A stretch of DNA of 38,954 bases. Origin: Tannerella sp. GTDB lineage: Bacteria > Bacteroidota > Bacteroidia > Bacteroidales > Tannerellaceae. Below, in pieces: positions 1 to 7,679 of this stretch (position 1 is the first letter of the stretch; each line of letters begins with the position of its first letter). Under the pieces are notes generated by a model. That model did no database searches and had not been told where the DNA came from. It was given only the letters and a program-made list of their open reading frames with translations. Both the position numbers and the translations under genes were made by a program. The DNA is taken from positions 1-38,954 of the forward strand of contig NZ_JAUMYS010000026.1 of the NCBI RefSeq assembly GCF_030528505.1, read 5' to 3'.

Positions 1-92
1 ATGCTTATCGGATTATTTTTGATGCCTATCGGATTTCCACTCGAAAAGGTATCATCTCTTTGAATGCTTACAGAAAAAAGTCCTGAACGTGT

Positions 93-123
93 GTTGCGTA
101 TTCGAAGAAAAGTTGTACCTTTG
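93..123 (+). promoter_or_regulatory. promoter of the rplM operon
   Basis: A GTTG element at 93-96 is followed after 19 bases by TACCTTTG at 116-123. This is a full match to the Bacteroidetes -33/-7 consensus (TTTG, then TAnnTTTG). Transcription would begin near 130 and give a leader of about 120 bases before L13. Confidence 0.7.
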
Positions 124-250
124 CCACCCGATTATTATCTAAAGTGTTCAAACAGTTCGTTCTTAACACCTTGCTAAGTTCTTCTGTGTCCGAAGGGTAG
201 GAGGGGGAGTGAAGGCGTGTTTTTTAGTATTAATTTATAAAGAAATAACA
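124..250 (+). promoter_or_regulatory. 5' leader of rplM-rpsI, possible L13 autoregulatory element
   Basis: About 120 untranslated bases lie between the promoter and the GTG start of rplM. They contain a short inverted repeat, CTTA at 162-165 against TAAG at 175-178, and a purine-rich run around 196-215. From memory, ribosomal-protein leaders upstream of L13 have been described in Bacteroidia. I could not run a covariance model, so assigning this stretch to that class is inference. No gene is visible in 1-250 apart from an in-frame GTG at 209, which I reject as the start. Confidence 0.4.
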
Positions 251-706
251 GTGGATACGTTAAGTTTTAAGACCATTTCTGCAAACAAAGCAACTGTAAA
301 CAAGGAGTGGGTGGTTGTTGATGCAACCGGCCAATCGTTGGGGCGTATGTGTTCGAAAGTCGCCAAATTATTGCGGGGAAAGTACAAACCGAATTTTACC
401 CCGCATGTTGACTGCGGCGATAATGTAATCATTATCAATGCAGACAAAGTCGTTCTGACGGGAAATAAGTGGAACGACCGAATTTATTTTAAGCATACCG
501 GATATCCGGGTGGCCAGCGTGAAATTACTCCCGCCCAATTAATGGCGAAAGGAGAAGACCGCTTGTTCCGCAAGGTCGTAAAAGGCATGCTGCCGAAGAA
601 CCGTCTGGGAGACAAATTGCTCAATAATCTGTATGTCTATGCAGGTTCGGAGCATAAACACGAAGCCCAGCAACCGAAGTCGATAGATATAAACTCACTT
701 AACTAA
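251..706 (+). CDS. rplM: 50S ribosomal protein L13
   Basis: This is ribosomal protein L13 (uL13), an early-assembly protein of the large subunit that binds 23S rRNA. The 151-residue product begins at a GTG at 251 and reads (M)DTLSFKTISANKAT, the usual Bacteroidales N-terminus. An in-frame GTG at 209 would add 14 residues absent from the family, so I set the start at 251. Diagnostic stretches are WVVVDATGQSLGRMCSKVA, HVDCGDNVIIINADK and HTGYPGGQ, followed by the C-terminal YAGSEHKHEAQQP. rpsI follows after 5 bases, the standard L13-S9 operon order. Identification is secure. The GTG start after a long leader fits translationally controlled expression. Confidence 0.97.
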   Translation: MDTLSFKTISANKATVNKEWVVVDATGQSLGRMCSKVAKLLRGKYKPNFTPHVDCGDNVIIINADKVVLTGNKWNDRIYFKHTGYPGGQREITPAQLMAKGEDRLFRKVVKGMLPKNRLGDKLLNNLYVYAGSEHKHEAQQPKSIDINSLN

Positions 707-711
707 ATTTC

Positions 712-1098
712 ATGGAAGTAGTAAATGCAATAGGAAGACGTAAGGCGGCCATTGCCCGTGTATACGTTAGCGAAGGAAATGGAAAAATTACGGTGAACCG
801 CCGGGAATTGTCCGATTATTTTCCCTCCCCGATCCTGCAATTCGTAGTGAAGCAACCGCTCAGCCTTCTGAATGTGGACGGCCAATACGATATCAAGGTG
901 AATTTGGTCGGCGGCGGATTTAAGGGGCAGTCGGAAGCGGCTCGTCTGGCGATCACACGTGCCTTGATTAAGATCAATCCCGAGTCGAAGCCGGCGCTTA
1001 AGGCCGAAGGATTCGTAACACGTGACCCGCGTGCGGTAGAACGTAAGAAACCGGGACGTCCGAAAGCACGTAAACGGTTCCAGTTCAGTAAACGTTAA
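712..1098 (+). CDS. rpsI: 30S ribosomal protein S9
   Basis: This is ribosomal protein S9 (uS9), whose basic C-terminal tail reaches the P-site tRNA in the 30S subunit. At 128 residues it has the normal length. It starts MEVVNAIGRRKAAIARVYV and ends in the hallmark basic tail: PRAVERKKPGRPKARK followed by RFQFSKR, with the invariant final arginine. The ATG lies 5 bases after the rplM stop, so the two genes are certainly cotranscribed. Nothing is unusual about it. Confidence 0.98.
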   Translation: MEVVNAIGRRKAAIARVYVSEGNGKITVNRRELSDYFPSPILQFVVKQPLSLLNVDGQYDIKVNLVGGGFKGQSEAARLAITRALIKINPESKPALKAEGFVTRDPRAVERKKPGRPKARKRFQFSKR

Positions 1099-1144
1099 TG
1101 TTATTTGTGAGTTGCTTGCAAGTAGAAAAGGCGTTTAGTATCTA

Positions 1145-1197
1145 AATTGTCCGGATTTTTTCTGCATGGAGAAATGTCGGAAGACTACCGGACAGTT
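1145..1197 (+). promoter_or_regulatory. hairpin leader upstream of rpsB
   Basis: AATTGTCCGG at 1145-1154 pairs with CCGGACAGTT at 1188-1197 (9 Watson-Crick pairs and one G-U) around a loop of 33 bases. The loop itself can form a small GCAT/ATGT stem. There is no T-run directly after the stem, so it does not look like a terminator. Its position, 40 bases before rpsB inside the ribosomal operon, suggests an S2-responsive or processing element; that is inference. Confidence 0.5.
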
Positions 1198-1237
1198 GAG
1201 TTAAACAGAATGTAAACGATTAAACAACAAAAAAGAA

Positions 1238-2089
1238 ATGTCAAGATTAAATTTTGATCAGTTATTAGAAGCAGGCGTTCATTTCGGACACTTGAAAAGA
1301 AAATGGAATCCTGCAATGGCTCCTTATATTTTCATGGAGCGCAATGGTATTCATATCATTGATTTGTATAAAACCGCTGCGAAAGTAGACGAGGCTGCAG
1401 AAGCACTGAAGAACATCGCCTGTTCCGGACGGAAGATTCTGTTCGTAGCTACGAAAAAACAAGCCAAGCAGATTGTGGCCGACAAAGCTACATCGGTAGG
1501 TATGCCCTACGTAATTGAACGTTGGCCGGGCGGTATGTTGACGAACTTCCCGACGATCCGTAAAGCCATCAAAAAAATGTCGACGATCGACAAGATGAGC
1601 AAGGATGGCACTTTTGATAATTTATCGAAACGTGAGAAATTGCAGATTACCCGTCAGCGCGCTAAGCTGGAAAAGATGCTCGGCTCGATTGCCGACCTGA
1701 ACCGTCTGCCCGCGGCTTTGTTCGTGGTAGACGTGATGAAGGAGCACATTGCCGTGCGCGAAGCTAACCGACTCGGTATTCCGGTATTTGCCATGGTCGA
1801 TACGAACTCCGACCCGACGAATGTAGATTTCGTTATTCCGGCCAACGACGATGCGACGAAGTCGGTCGACTTGATCTTGGGCGTAGTTTGCGAAGCCATC
1901 CACGAAGGACTTCAGGAAGGCAAAGCCGCCAGAGATAAAGAAGACGCGGAAAAGGCCGCCAGCGAAGACGGTGAAGAGACGCCGAGACGCGAACGCCGGG
2001 CAAAAACAGGAGCCAGACGTACGAGAAAAGAAGAAGACGAGGCTCCGAAAGCTTCTGTAGCTTCACATGAAGAAGGAGAAGAAGACTAG
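1238..2089 (+). CDS. rpsB: 30S ribosomal protein S2
   Basis: This is ribosomal protein S2 (uS2), which joins the 30S subunit late and helps dock S1 and the mRNA. The 283-residue product opens with [17 protein letters not shown] and carries the family motifs [17 protein letters not shown] and [15 protein letters not shown]. Beyond about residue 230 there is a highly charged Lys/Arg/Glu tail of some 50 residues ending in EEGEED. It makes the protein longer than Escherichia coli S2 (about 240); such tails occur in Bacteroidetes. tsf follows 24 bases downstream, the conserved rpsB-tsf order. Confidence 0.97.
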   Translation: MSRLNFDQLLEAGVHFGHLKRKWNPAMAPYIFMERNGIHIIDLYKTAAKVDEAAEALKNIACSGRKILFVATKKQAKQIVADKATSVGMPYVIERWPGGMLTNFPTIRKAIKKMSTIDKMSKDGTFDNLSKREKLQITRQRAKLEKMLGSIADLNRLPAALFVVDVMKEHIAVREANRLGIPVFAMVDTNSDPTNVDFVIPANDDATKSVDLILGVVCEAIHEGLQEGKAARDKEDAEKAASEDGEETPRRERRAKTGARRTRKEEDEAPKASVASHEEGEED

Positions 2090-2113
2090 AATTTAATCAT
2101 AAAGAAGTATATT

Positions 2114-2938
2114 ATGGCAGTAACAATGGCAGATATCACCCACTTGCGCAAGATGAGCGGAGCGGGTATGATGGATTGCAAGAAGGCTTTGGAAGAAGCA
2201 AACAACGATTTCGACAAAGCCATGGAAATTATTCGCAAAAAAGGACAGGCCGTAGCGGCTAAACGTTCTGATCGCGAAGCCTCCGAAGGTTGTGTATTGG
2301 CAACTGAGAAAGGCGATTTCGCGGCAGTCGTAGCGCTGAAATGTGAAACGGACTTTGTGGCTAAAAATGCAGAATTTGTAGCCTTGACACAGGATATTCT
2401 CAATGCGGCAATGAGCAACAAACCGGCAACGAAGGAAGAATTGCTGAAGGTGGCTCTGAGCGATGGACGTTCGATCGAGAACCATATCACAGACCGTGTC
2501 GGTGTGACGGGCGAGAAGATGGAACTTGGAGAATACGAATTTGTGAAAGGCGCTTCTACCGTATCGTATATTCACCCGGGAAATAAGTTGGCTGCTATCG
2601 TGGCGTTCAATCAGGAGCTCGACCATCAGGTGGCTCGCGAGATCGCCATGCAGGTAGCTGCCATGAATCCGGTATCCGTAACACCGGCCGATGTACCGCA
2701 ACACGTACTGGATACGGAGAAACAGATTGCCCGCGACAAGGCCCGCGAAGCAGGAAAACCGGAAAATCTGCTGGATCGTATTGCCGAAGGCGCGTTGCAG
2801 AAGTTCTACAAAGAGAACACGCTGTTGCAACAGGAATACGTGAAGGATGCGAAACTTACGGTTGAACAGTATCTGCAAAAACAAAACAAAGACTTGACGG
2901 TAAATGCATTCAAGCGTGTGACGCTGAATGTGGATTAA
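2114..2938 (+). CDS. tsf: elongation factor Ts
   Basis: EF-Ts is the nucleotide exchange factor that releases GDP from EF-Tu in the cytoplasm. The 274-residue product has the N-terminal UBA-like helix region (ADITHLRKMSGAGMMDCKKA) and the EF-Tu-contacting TDFVAKN motif near residue 80. The dimerisation core follows, ending near KDLTVNAFKR. Length and motifs are normal for the family. It is the last gene of the ribosomal block, and a hairpin with a T-run follows within 25 bases. Confidence 0.97.
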   Translation: MAVTMADITHLRKMSGAGMMDCKKALEEANNDFDKAMEIIRKKGQAVAAKRSDREASEGCVLATEKGDFAAVVALKCETDFVAKNAEFVALTQDILNAAMSNKPATKEELLKVALSDGRSIENHITDRVGVTGEKMELGEYEFVKGASTVSYIHPGNKLAAIVAFNQELDHQVAREIAMQVAAMNPVSVTPADVPQHVLDTEKQIARDKAREAGKPENLLDRIAEGALQKFYKENTLLQQEYVKDAKLTVEQYLQKQNKDLTVNAFKRVTLNVD

Positions 2939-2961
2939 CCATCCGGTTGTGTTAAAAATAG

Positions 2962-2994
2962 AAGGTCGTTCGGGGAAGCTCGAACGACTTTTTT
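2962..2994 (+). terminator. Rho-independent terminator of the rplM-rpsI-rpsB-tsf block
   Basis: AAGGTCGTTCG at 2962-2972 pairs with CGAACGACTT at 2981-2990, with an 8-base loop and one bulged G, and runs into six T residues. It lies just after the tsf stop. Confidence 0.85.
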
Positions 2995-3029
2995 ATTTGC
3001 ACGGCACCCACCATCATAAATGTTTTGCG

Positions 3030-3037
3030 TATCTTTG
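3030..3037 (+). promoter_or_regulatory. -7 element before the ABC operon
   Basis: TATCTTTG is an exact TAnnTTTG match, about 33 bases before the ATG of the ABC ATPase. No good TTTG lies at the usual -33 distance, so strength is uncertain. Confidence 0.45.
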
Positions 3038-3069
3038 GAGGCTCATTAACTCGGTGCACTTGGTTTTGA

Positions 3070-3945
3070 ATGGAAACAATTATTCACTGCGAAAATATCA
3101 CTCACTACTACGGAAAAAAGTTGATCTACGAGAATCTGAACTTTGAAGTCAAACAAGGGAAGATTCTGGGGCTTCTGGGCAAGAACGGGACCGGCAAAAC
3201 GACCATCATCAACATCTTGAACGGATACCTCAAACCTCGTTCGGGCGTCTGCCGTATTTTCGGAGAAACAATGGAAAAGCTCTCTCCTTCGACGAAAGCG
3301 CGTATCGGACTGTTGCTCGAAGGACATATCCAGCATACATACTTTAATATCGAGCAGATCGAACGGTTTTACTGCCGTTTTTTCCCAAACTGGAAGAGGG
3401 AGGCCTATTATGAGCTTCTCCGGAAATTACAGGTCACGCCGACCCAGAAAATCAGCACCATGTCGTGCGGACAGCGTTCGCAGGTGGCGCTCGGCCTGTT
3501 GTTTGCCCAAGACCCCGACCTGCTTATTCTGGACGACTTCTCGATGGGGTTAGACCCCGGTTACCGTCGTCTCTTCGTTGAATATTTGAAGGAATACGCT
3601 ACGGCCGGAAATAAAACGATTTTCCTGACGTCTCACATCATTCAGGATATGGAAATGCTGATTGATGACTGTATGATTATGGACTACGGACGTATCCTGT
3701 TGCATGAACCGACCCGATATATCATGGAGCGTTTCCGCCGTTTCCGCTTCGTCTGCGATGGGGAGGAGATACCGGCCGACGAGAAGCTGTGGCATACCGA
3801 AAAGACAGGTAACCGGTGGGAGACGTACTCTTTTGCTTCGAAGGAGGAGGTGGAACGGATACTGTCGCCTTGTGGGGTGAGGGAAGTGAAAGAGGAGAAG
3901 CTCTCGCTCGAAGATGCGTTTATCGGTTTAACCGGAAAATATTAA
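3070..3945 (+). CDS. ABC transporter ATP-binding protein with atypical signature
   Basis: This is the cytoplasmic ATPase subunit of an ABC transporter, 291 residues. The Walker A motif GKNGTGKT is at 37-44, the Walker B LLILDD at 151-156 and the switch histidine H189 in TSHI. Two sites depart from consensus: the signature is MSCGQR (131-136) instead of LSGGQ, and the residue after the Walker B Asp is Asp156 instead of the catalytic Glu. The C-terminal 80 residues form a regulatory tail typical of ABC-2-type export ATPases. The permease starts 6 bases after its stop. The four genes behind it (permease, membrane-anchored protein, lipoprotein, PepSY protein) point to an envelope process, possibly cofactor or metal handling, but the substrate cannot be read from the sequence. 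Confidence 0.85.
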   Translation: METIIHCENITHYYGKKLIYENLNFEVKQGKILGLLGKNGTGKTTIINILNGYLKPRSGVCRIFGETMEKLSPSTKARIGLLLEGHIQHTYFNIEQIERFYCRFFPNWKREAYYELLRKLQVTPTQKISTMSCGQRSQVALGLLFAQDPDLLILDDFSMGLDPGYRRLFVEYLKEYATAGNKTIFLTSHIIQDMEMLIDDCMIMDYGRILLHEPTRYIMERFRRFRFVCDGEEIPADEKLWHTEKTGNRWETYSFASKEEVERILSPCGVREVKEEKLSLEDAFIGLTGKY

Positions 3946-3951
3946 TCGATT

Positions 3952-4626
3952 ATGTTCAGTGCAATCTTTTATAAAGAATGGATCAAGACGCGGCGGACGG
4001 TTTTGCTTGTGTTTCTGCTGCTTGTGGCCTTGCTGGGGTATGCGTTAGTACAGATGGGGCAGACGCTTCGTGTCAGCGGAGCGGTACAGGCCTGGTCGGC
4101 TGTCTTGTTAAAAGACATGTCACTCGTGCCGGCGGTCACGAAATGGTTCCCGCTTTTGGCAGGTTTACTGCTCGGGGTGGCACAGTTTATCCCGGAGATG
4201 ACGGACAAGCGGCTGAAACTTACGCTTCATCTGCCGTTACGCGAGTGGAGGATTATCTTCGCAACGTTGCTGTATGGCATCGCCGTACTGTCGGTCGCTT
4301 TCCTGCTGATGTATGCCGGGCTGTATGCCGGACTGTCTCGTCATTATGCGGCCGAGATGTTGCATGCGGTGACTTGGCAGCTTCTGCCTTATTTCGAAGG
4401 AGGGCTTGCCTGTTATCTTTTTACGGCATGGGTTTGTCTCGAACCGGTATGGCGTCGTCGCGTGGCGAATGCGCTTGTGGCCTCGGCGGGCTTGTACCTC
4501 TATTTTATGGACGCTCCATCGGGAGCTTACATCACTTTTTTGCCCTGCTTGACGCTTATACTCGTCGCAGGACTTAGTTTTCCGTTCTATTCCGCCGCAC
4601 GGTTCAAAGACGGATCGCCCGGATAA
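3952..4626 (+). CDS. ABC-2-type membrane permease subunit (putative)
   Basis: This is a 224-residue inner-membrane protein with about six hydrophobic segments. One follows a short basic N-terminus (KEWIKTRRTVLLVFLLLVAL); others lie near residues 65-80, 98-125, 140-160, 175-190 and 195-215. The KEWIKTRR start and tight coupling to the ATPase are typical of ABC-2-type half permeases. I see no catalytic motif. With the ATPase it would form the transport core, and the following membrane protein may supply further parts. The family call rests on topology and context. Confidence 0.7.
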   Translation: MFSAIFYKEWIKTRRTVLLVFLLLVALLGYALVQMGQTLRVSGAVQAWSAVLLKDMSLVPAVTKWFPLLAGLLLGVAQFIPEMTDKRLKLTLHLPLREWRIIFATLLYGIAVLSVAFLLMYAGLYAGLSRHYAAEMLHAVTWQLLPYFEGGLACYLFTAWVCLEPVWRRRVANALVASAGLYLYFMDAPSGAYITFLPCLTLILVAGLSFPFYSAARFKDGSPG

Positions 4627-4649
4627 TCTTTCGAAAAAAACGATTTTAT

Positions 4650-5870
4650 ATGATACGCAAGCCATATATTTACTATACGATTCTGCTCTTCTTCACTTTT
4701 ACGGGGATGTGGGTTATTCCTTCGTTCGTCAGGATGGCAACGGATTCGCCCGACGGATATCCGTTCGTCTATTATAGTGCGGTGATGAAGGATTGGGGCA
4801 TCATCGATTACAGGAACAAGGAAATGCCACTCCGTGATCTTCGCGGGAATACATATACGATGGCACAGTCCGACTCACTGTTGCCTTTCCTGAACTATCG
4901 CCAGCTTATGGCCGACGGGCGCCTGCCGGACAGCATCTGCGGAACGGCTGTGACTCCTCCTTTGTTACGCTCAACAACGGTTGTTTTCCGGTATGCTCCG
5001 AGAGAGCGAAGGTCACCGGACAAAGGATTGTATATCCTCTTCGAGTCAATGCCCAAACGAGTCGGGCTCGAAATGCCGGACGATGTGTTTCGTCTGAAAG
5101 ACAGGGTCGAGTTTATCGACGTGCAGACGAATACCGTCAATCGCGAAAAGAGCGATTTGTTTGCGCGGGCGCTCGAAAAAGCCGGCTATACATTTCCCGC
5201 ACGTTGGGCTATCGGCAATCCGAATCCGCGCAAACCGTATGACGAAGGCTATTTCACCCTCGATGCCCAAGGGCGCCTTTATCATCTCAAGATGGTCAAT
5301 AATCGTCCGTTCGTCAAGGATACACGCATCGATAAAGACGTGGATATGGCTTGGTTTTCGATGTATGAGGCGTCGAATAAACGGTTCTACGGCTTTCTGT
5401 TCGACCGGCAGGGTTGCCTGTATATCTTAGAGAGTCGCGAAGGACAATACGTGCCGGTGAAATTGGATATCGACCCGATCGACATCGATCGCGACGAGGT
5501 AACGGTCATGGGTAACCTCCTCTACTGGACGGTGATTATCACTATGCCACAAGGACGCCGGTATTACGGACTGGAGACCGCGACCTTGAAGAGAGTGTCC
5601 GAACATGCCATTGCAAGAGAACCGAACCGCTGGGACAAGGTGTCGGGATGGCTCTTCCCCTGCTATCTGACTTTCCGCGAATCGGACAGTTCTTTTCTTT
5701 ATCCCCGGATACATGGTACCGGATACCGTGCATGGGCGATCAATCTCCTGCTGGCACTGCTTGTCGTAGTTGCTTCCCGACGGAACGATAAGCTCTTTGC
5801 TGCACTTTTTGTTGCGCTTACCGGTATTGCCGGCATGGTCGCATGGTTATTGATGCCGAAAAAAGGATGA
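4650..5870 (+). CDS. membrane-anchored hypothetical protein of the ABC operon
   Basis: I do not recognise this 406-residue protein securely; from memory it resembles Bacteroidales proteins filed under DUF4857. It has one N-terminal membrane segment (about 6-24). A soluble region of some 320 residues follows, probably periplasmic and rich in short beta-like stretches such as GFLFDRQGCLYILESREGQ. Two hydrophobic segments close it (about 358-375 and 380-400), before a short MPKKG tail. The central part recalls a beta-propeller-like or sensor domain, but no motif settles this. It lies 23 bases after the permease and 28 before the lipoprotein, so it is very probably a component of the same envelope machine. 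Confidence 0.6.
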   Translation: MIRKPYIYYTILLFFTFTGMWVIPSFVRMATDSPDGYPFVYYSAVMKDWGIIDYRNKEMPLRDLRGNTYTMAQSDSLLPFLNYRQLMADGRLPDSICGTAVTPPLLRSTTVVFRYAPRERRSPDKGLYILFESMPKRVGLEMPDDVFRLKDRVEFIDVQTNTVNREKSDLFARALEKAGYTFPARWAIGNPNPRKPYDEGYFTLDAQGRLYHLKMVNNRPFVKDTRIDKDVDMAWFSMYEASNKRFYGFLFDRQGCLYILESREGQYVPVKLDIDPIDIDRDEVTVMGNLLYWTVIITMPQGRRYYGLETATLKRVSEHAIAREPNRWDKVSGWLFPCYLTFRESDSSFLYPRIHGTGYRAWAINLLLALLVVVASRRNDKLFAALFVALTGIAGMVAWLLMPKKG

Positions 5871-5898
5871 ATGATAAACAGAATAAATAGATGAAGCG

Positions 5899-6444
5899 AT
5901 GAAAAAGATTTTATTTTTAGCTGCCGCTTTGCTCATGATGGCAGCATGTAACAACAAGCGGGCTGAACAACAGAGCGCAAGTCAAGAGGAAAACGTAGAA
6001 GCGAATGCTTCCGAAGTGCCGGTTTATAAGCTTGACAGTTTATTGAAAGTGGCCGACCGTTTGGTTGATCAGACCGTAACGGTGCGAGGTTTTGTGACGC
6101 ATACGTGCAAGCATTCCGGAAAGCGTTGTTTTATTGTAGGAGATGACCCGAACGCGTCGTTCCGTGTAGAGGCGGGCGGTGAAATCGGCGGATTCAACCG
6201 CGAACTGACCGGCTCGGAACTGGCCATAACGGGCATTGTCCGTGAACGTCGCCTGACGAAGGAATACATTGACCAATACGAAGAGGAAGTCAATGAGAAG
6301 AAACACAAGGAAGACGGATCGGCCGAAACGTGTCAGGCCGAACTGAACAACATCAACGAAATGCGCGAGTGGATGAGAGCGCATAACAAAGATTACTACT
6401 CTATTTACTACATGGACGGCGAACGCTACGAAGTCATTGAGTAA
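5899..6444 (+). CDS. lipoprotein with OB-fold-like domain
   Basis: This is a 181-residue exported lipoprotein. The signal peptide MKKILFLAAALLMMAAC ends in a lipobox (MAAC), so Cys17 would be lipidated. An acidic/glutamine linker follows. Residues about 45-125 look like a small beta barrel of the nucleic-acid-binding-like (OB) type found in periplasmic proteins: strands around QTVTVRGFVTHTC, KRCFIVGD, ASFRVEAGG and ELAITGIVRE. The C-terminal third is charged and helical. A cluster of Cys/His (HTCKHSGKRC, about 70-79) could bind a metal or cofactor. It lies 28 bases after the membrane-anchored protein and 2 bases before the PepSY-type gene. The function is unproven. Confidence 0.65.
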   Translation: MKKILFLAAALLMMAACNNKRAEQQSASQEENVEANASEVPVYKLDSLLKVADRLVDQTVTVRGFVTHTCKHSGKRCFIVGDDPNASFRVEAGGEIGGFNRELTGSELAITGIVRERRLTKEYIDQYEEEVNEKKHKEDGSAETCQAELNNINEMREWMRAHNKDYYSIYYMDGERYEVIE

Positions 6445-6446
6445 GC

Positions 6447-7016
6447 ATGGCAGAAGATCATCGTCTCACGAAAGGGGCATCCAAAAACAAACTGAGCCGT
6501 TGGCTACGGGTCATACACCGCGATCTGGGATTCCTGATGGTCGGTGTATGCCTCATCTACGGCATCTCCGGTTTCCTGCTCAATCACATGGACGGGAAAG
6601 ACCCGGCTTTCAGAACGCAGGAAGAGACGCTGCATCTCGACAAAGGTTTATCGCACGAAGAACTGTCGGTGATTTGGAGCGACAAAGGACTGCCGGAGTT
6701 GAAGAAGATCATGGCCATCGACGAGGTACATGCTCGCCTGATGCTGAACGGTGGCGTAGGGGTGTATAACTCGGAAACGGGCACGGTCGATTATGAGCTG
6801 CATAAAAAGAATACGTTTATTTATGCCATCAACAGATTGCATTACAATCGGATCCGAGGTTGGAATGTCATGGCCGATCTGTTTGCCTTTTCGCTGATTT
6901 TCTTTGCCGTGTCAGGGTTATTCATCGTTAAAGGGAAGAAAGGGATGGCCGGGACCGGTAAATGGTATCTGCTGGCTGGTATACTGATCCCGGTGCTGTA
7001 TGTGCTGTTCGGATAA
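6447..7016 (+). CDS. PepSY-associated transmembrane protein
   Basis: This is a 189-residue inner-membrane protein with three hydrophobic segments (about 31-49, 143-162 and 171-188). An extracytoplasmic loop of about 90 residues lies between the first two. The conserved start RWLRVIHRDLGFLMVGVCLIYGISGFLLN and the HYNRIRGWNVMADLFAFSLI region fit the PepSY-associated TM family, relatives of membrane-bound iron/flavin reductases. His residues before the first and second helices (HRDLG, LHYNR) are placed where haem or metal ligands occur in those relatives. Start 2 bases after the lipoprotein stop shows operon membership. The family argues for metal or redox handling by the whole cluster; this is inference. 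Confidence 0.7.
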   Translation: MAEDHRLTKGASKNKLSRWLRVIHRDLGFLMVGVCLIYGISGFLLNHMDGKDPAFRTQEETLHLDKGLSHEELSVIWSDKGLPELKKIMAIDEVHARLMLNGGVGVYNSETGTVDYELHKKNTFIYAINRLHYNRIRGWNVMADLFAFSLIFFAVSGLFIVKGKKGMAGTGKWYLLAGILIPVLYVLFG

Positions 7017-7048
7017 AAGCTCTGCGCCGGTGGTTGATATGTTGATTT

Positions 7049-7108
7049 GTTTGATTGTTGATTTGTTTTTTACTGATTGCTAAACAAAAAACATTTAAAC
7101 AACTAAAC
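7049..7108 (+). terminator. AT-rich hairpin, weak candidate terminator
   Basis: An imperfect inverted repeat pairs 7049-7071 with 7086-7108, about 18 matches including TGTTTTTT against AAAAAACA, around a 14-base loop. A smaller hairpin, CGGTCA/TGACCG at 7108-7125, follows. This 160-base gap separates the + envelope operon from the convergent PH-domain gene. The hairpin could end either, but it has no clean GC stem plus T-run. Confidence 0.35.
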
Positions 7109-7178
7109 GGTCAAACGACTGACCGCTGTAAAACGATCGTTAAAGACGTAAAGTAGTAGGGGGATGTGTATCCGGAAA

Positions 7179-7652
7179 TTAAATATCCCAATCTTGTATA
7201 CGCCAAATCCCTTTTTTTTCGGGCAAATCAACGCAAAGGTTCGGATTGATTCTTTTTAAGGCCTTTATAAAATCCTGTTCTCTTGCCGGAGAGATTAACA
7301 GGTACGGAAATTTCTTGTTTTTCGGGAAATGTATGCATAATCTCTTGAGGGATGCGGCAGGGGCAGAAAGCGGATTATAGGATCTTTCTACCGAAAGCAT
7401 ATCGGCAATATTTACACTCCAACCGCAAATAAAACCTATTTTAAAACTCAATGTATTTCCTGAAATGATATAACGTATTCCCGTAAAAAGAAATACGAGT
7501 AACAAGAATGGACAAGCAAGTACATACATCTCTGTGTACGCCTTGTTTCGAAGAATCGATATAGATGCCGATGTGAAAGCAGCGAATACGGTTGCGATCA
7601 ACAAGACACTTATTCGTGAACGAAACACTTGTTTTTCAGATTGATATTCCAT
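7179..7652 (-). CDS. PH-domain membrane protein (bPH_4/DUF1200-like)
   Basis: This is a 157-residue protein with two membrane segments (about 13-34 and 43-63). The rest is a cytoplasmic bacterial PH-like domain: SGNTLSFKIGFICGWSVNI, then MLSVERSYNPLSAPAASLKR, then PYLLISPAREQDFIKALKR and NPNL. That string of elements matches the bPH_4 (DUF1200) pattern, whose biochemical role is not established. It starts 27 bases after the stop of the SIR2-like gene, so the two are probably cotranscribed. Like its partner it looks more AT-rich than the flanks. It may be a membrane partner or accidental neighbour of the SIR2-like protein. Confidence 0.7.
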   Translation of the reverse strand: MEYQSEKQVFRSRISVLLIATVFAAFTSASISILRNKAYTEMYVLACPFLLLVFLFTGIRYIISGNTLSFKIGFICGWSVNIADMLSVERSYNPLSAPAASLKRLCIHFPKNKKFPYLLISPAREQDFIKALKRINPNLCVDLPEKKGIWRIQDWDI

Positions 7653-7679
7653 GATTTCCGATTTTTAGTTCATCGTTTG

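Noticed and set aside
209-250. Upstream GTG start for rplM
   Set aside because: The 14 extra residues are not part of L13, and the family N-terminus begins at 251.
7133-7142. Perfect palindrome AACGATCGTT as an attachment or operator site
   Set aside because: It is ten bases in an AT-rich gap with no second copy or link to a recombinase seen, so chance is enough to explain it.
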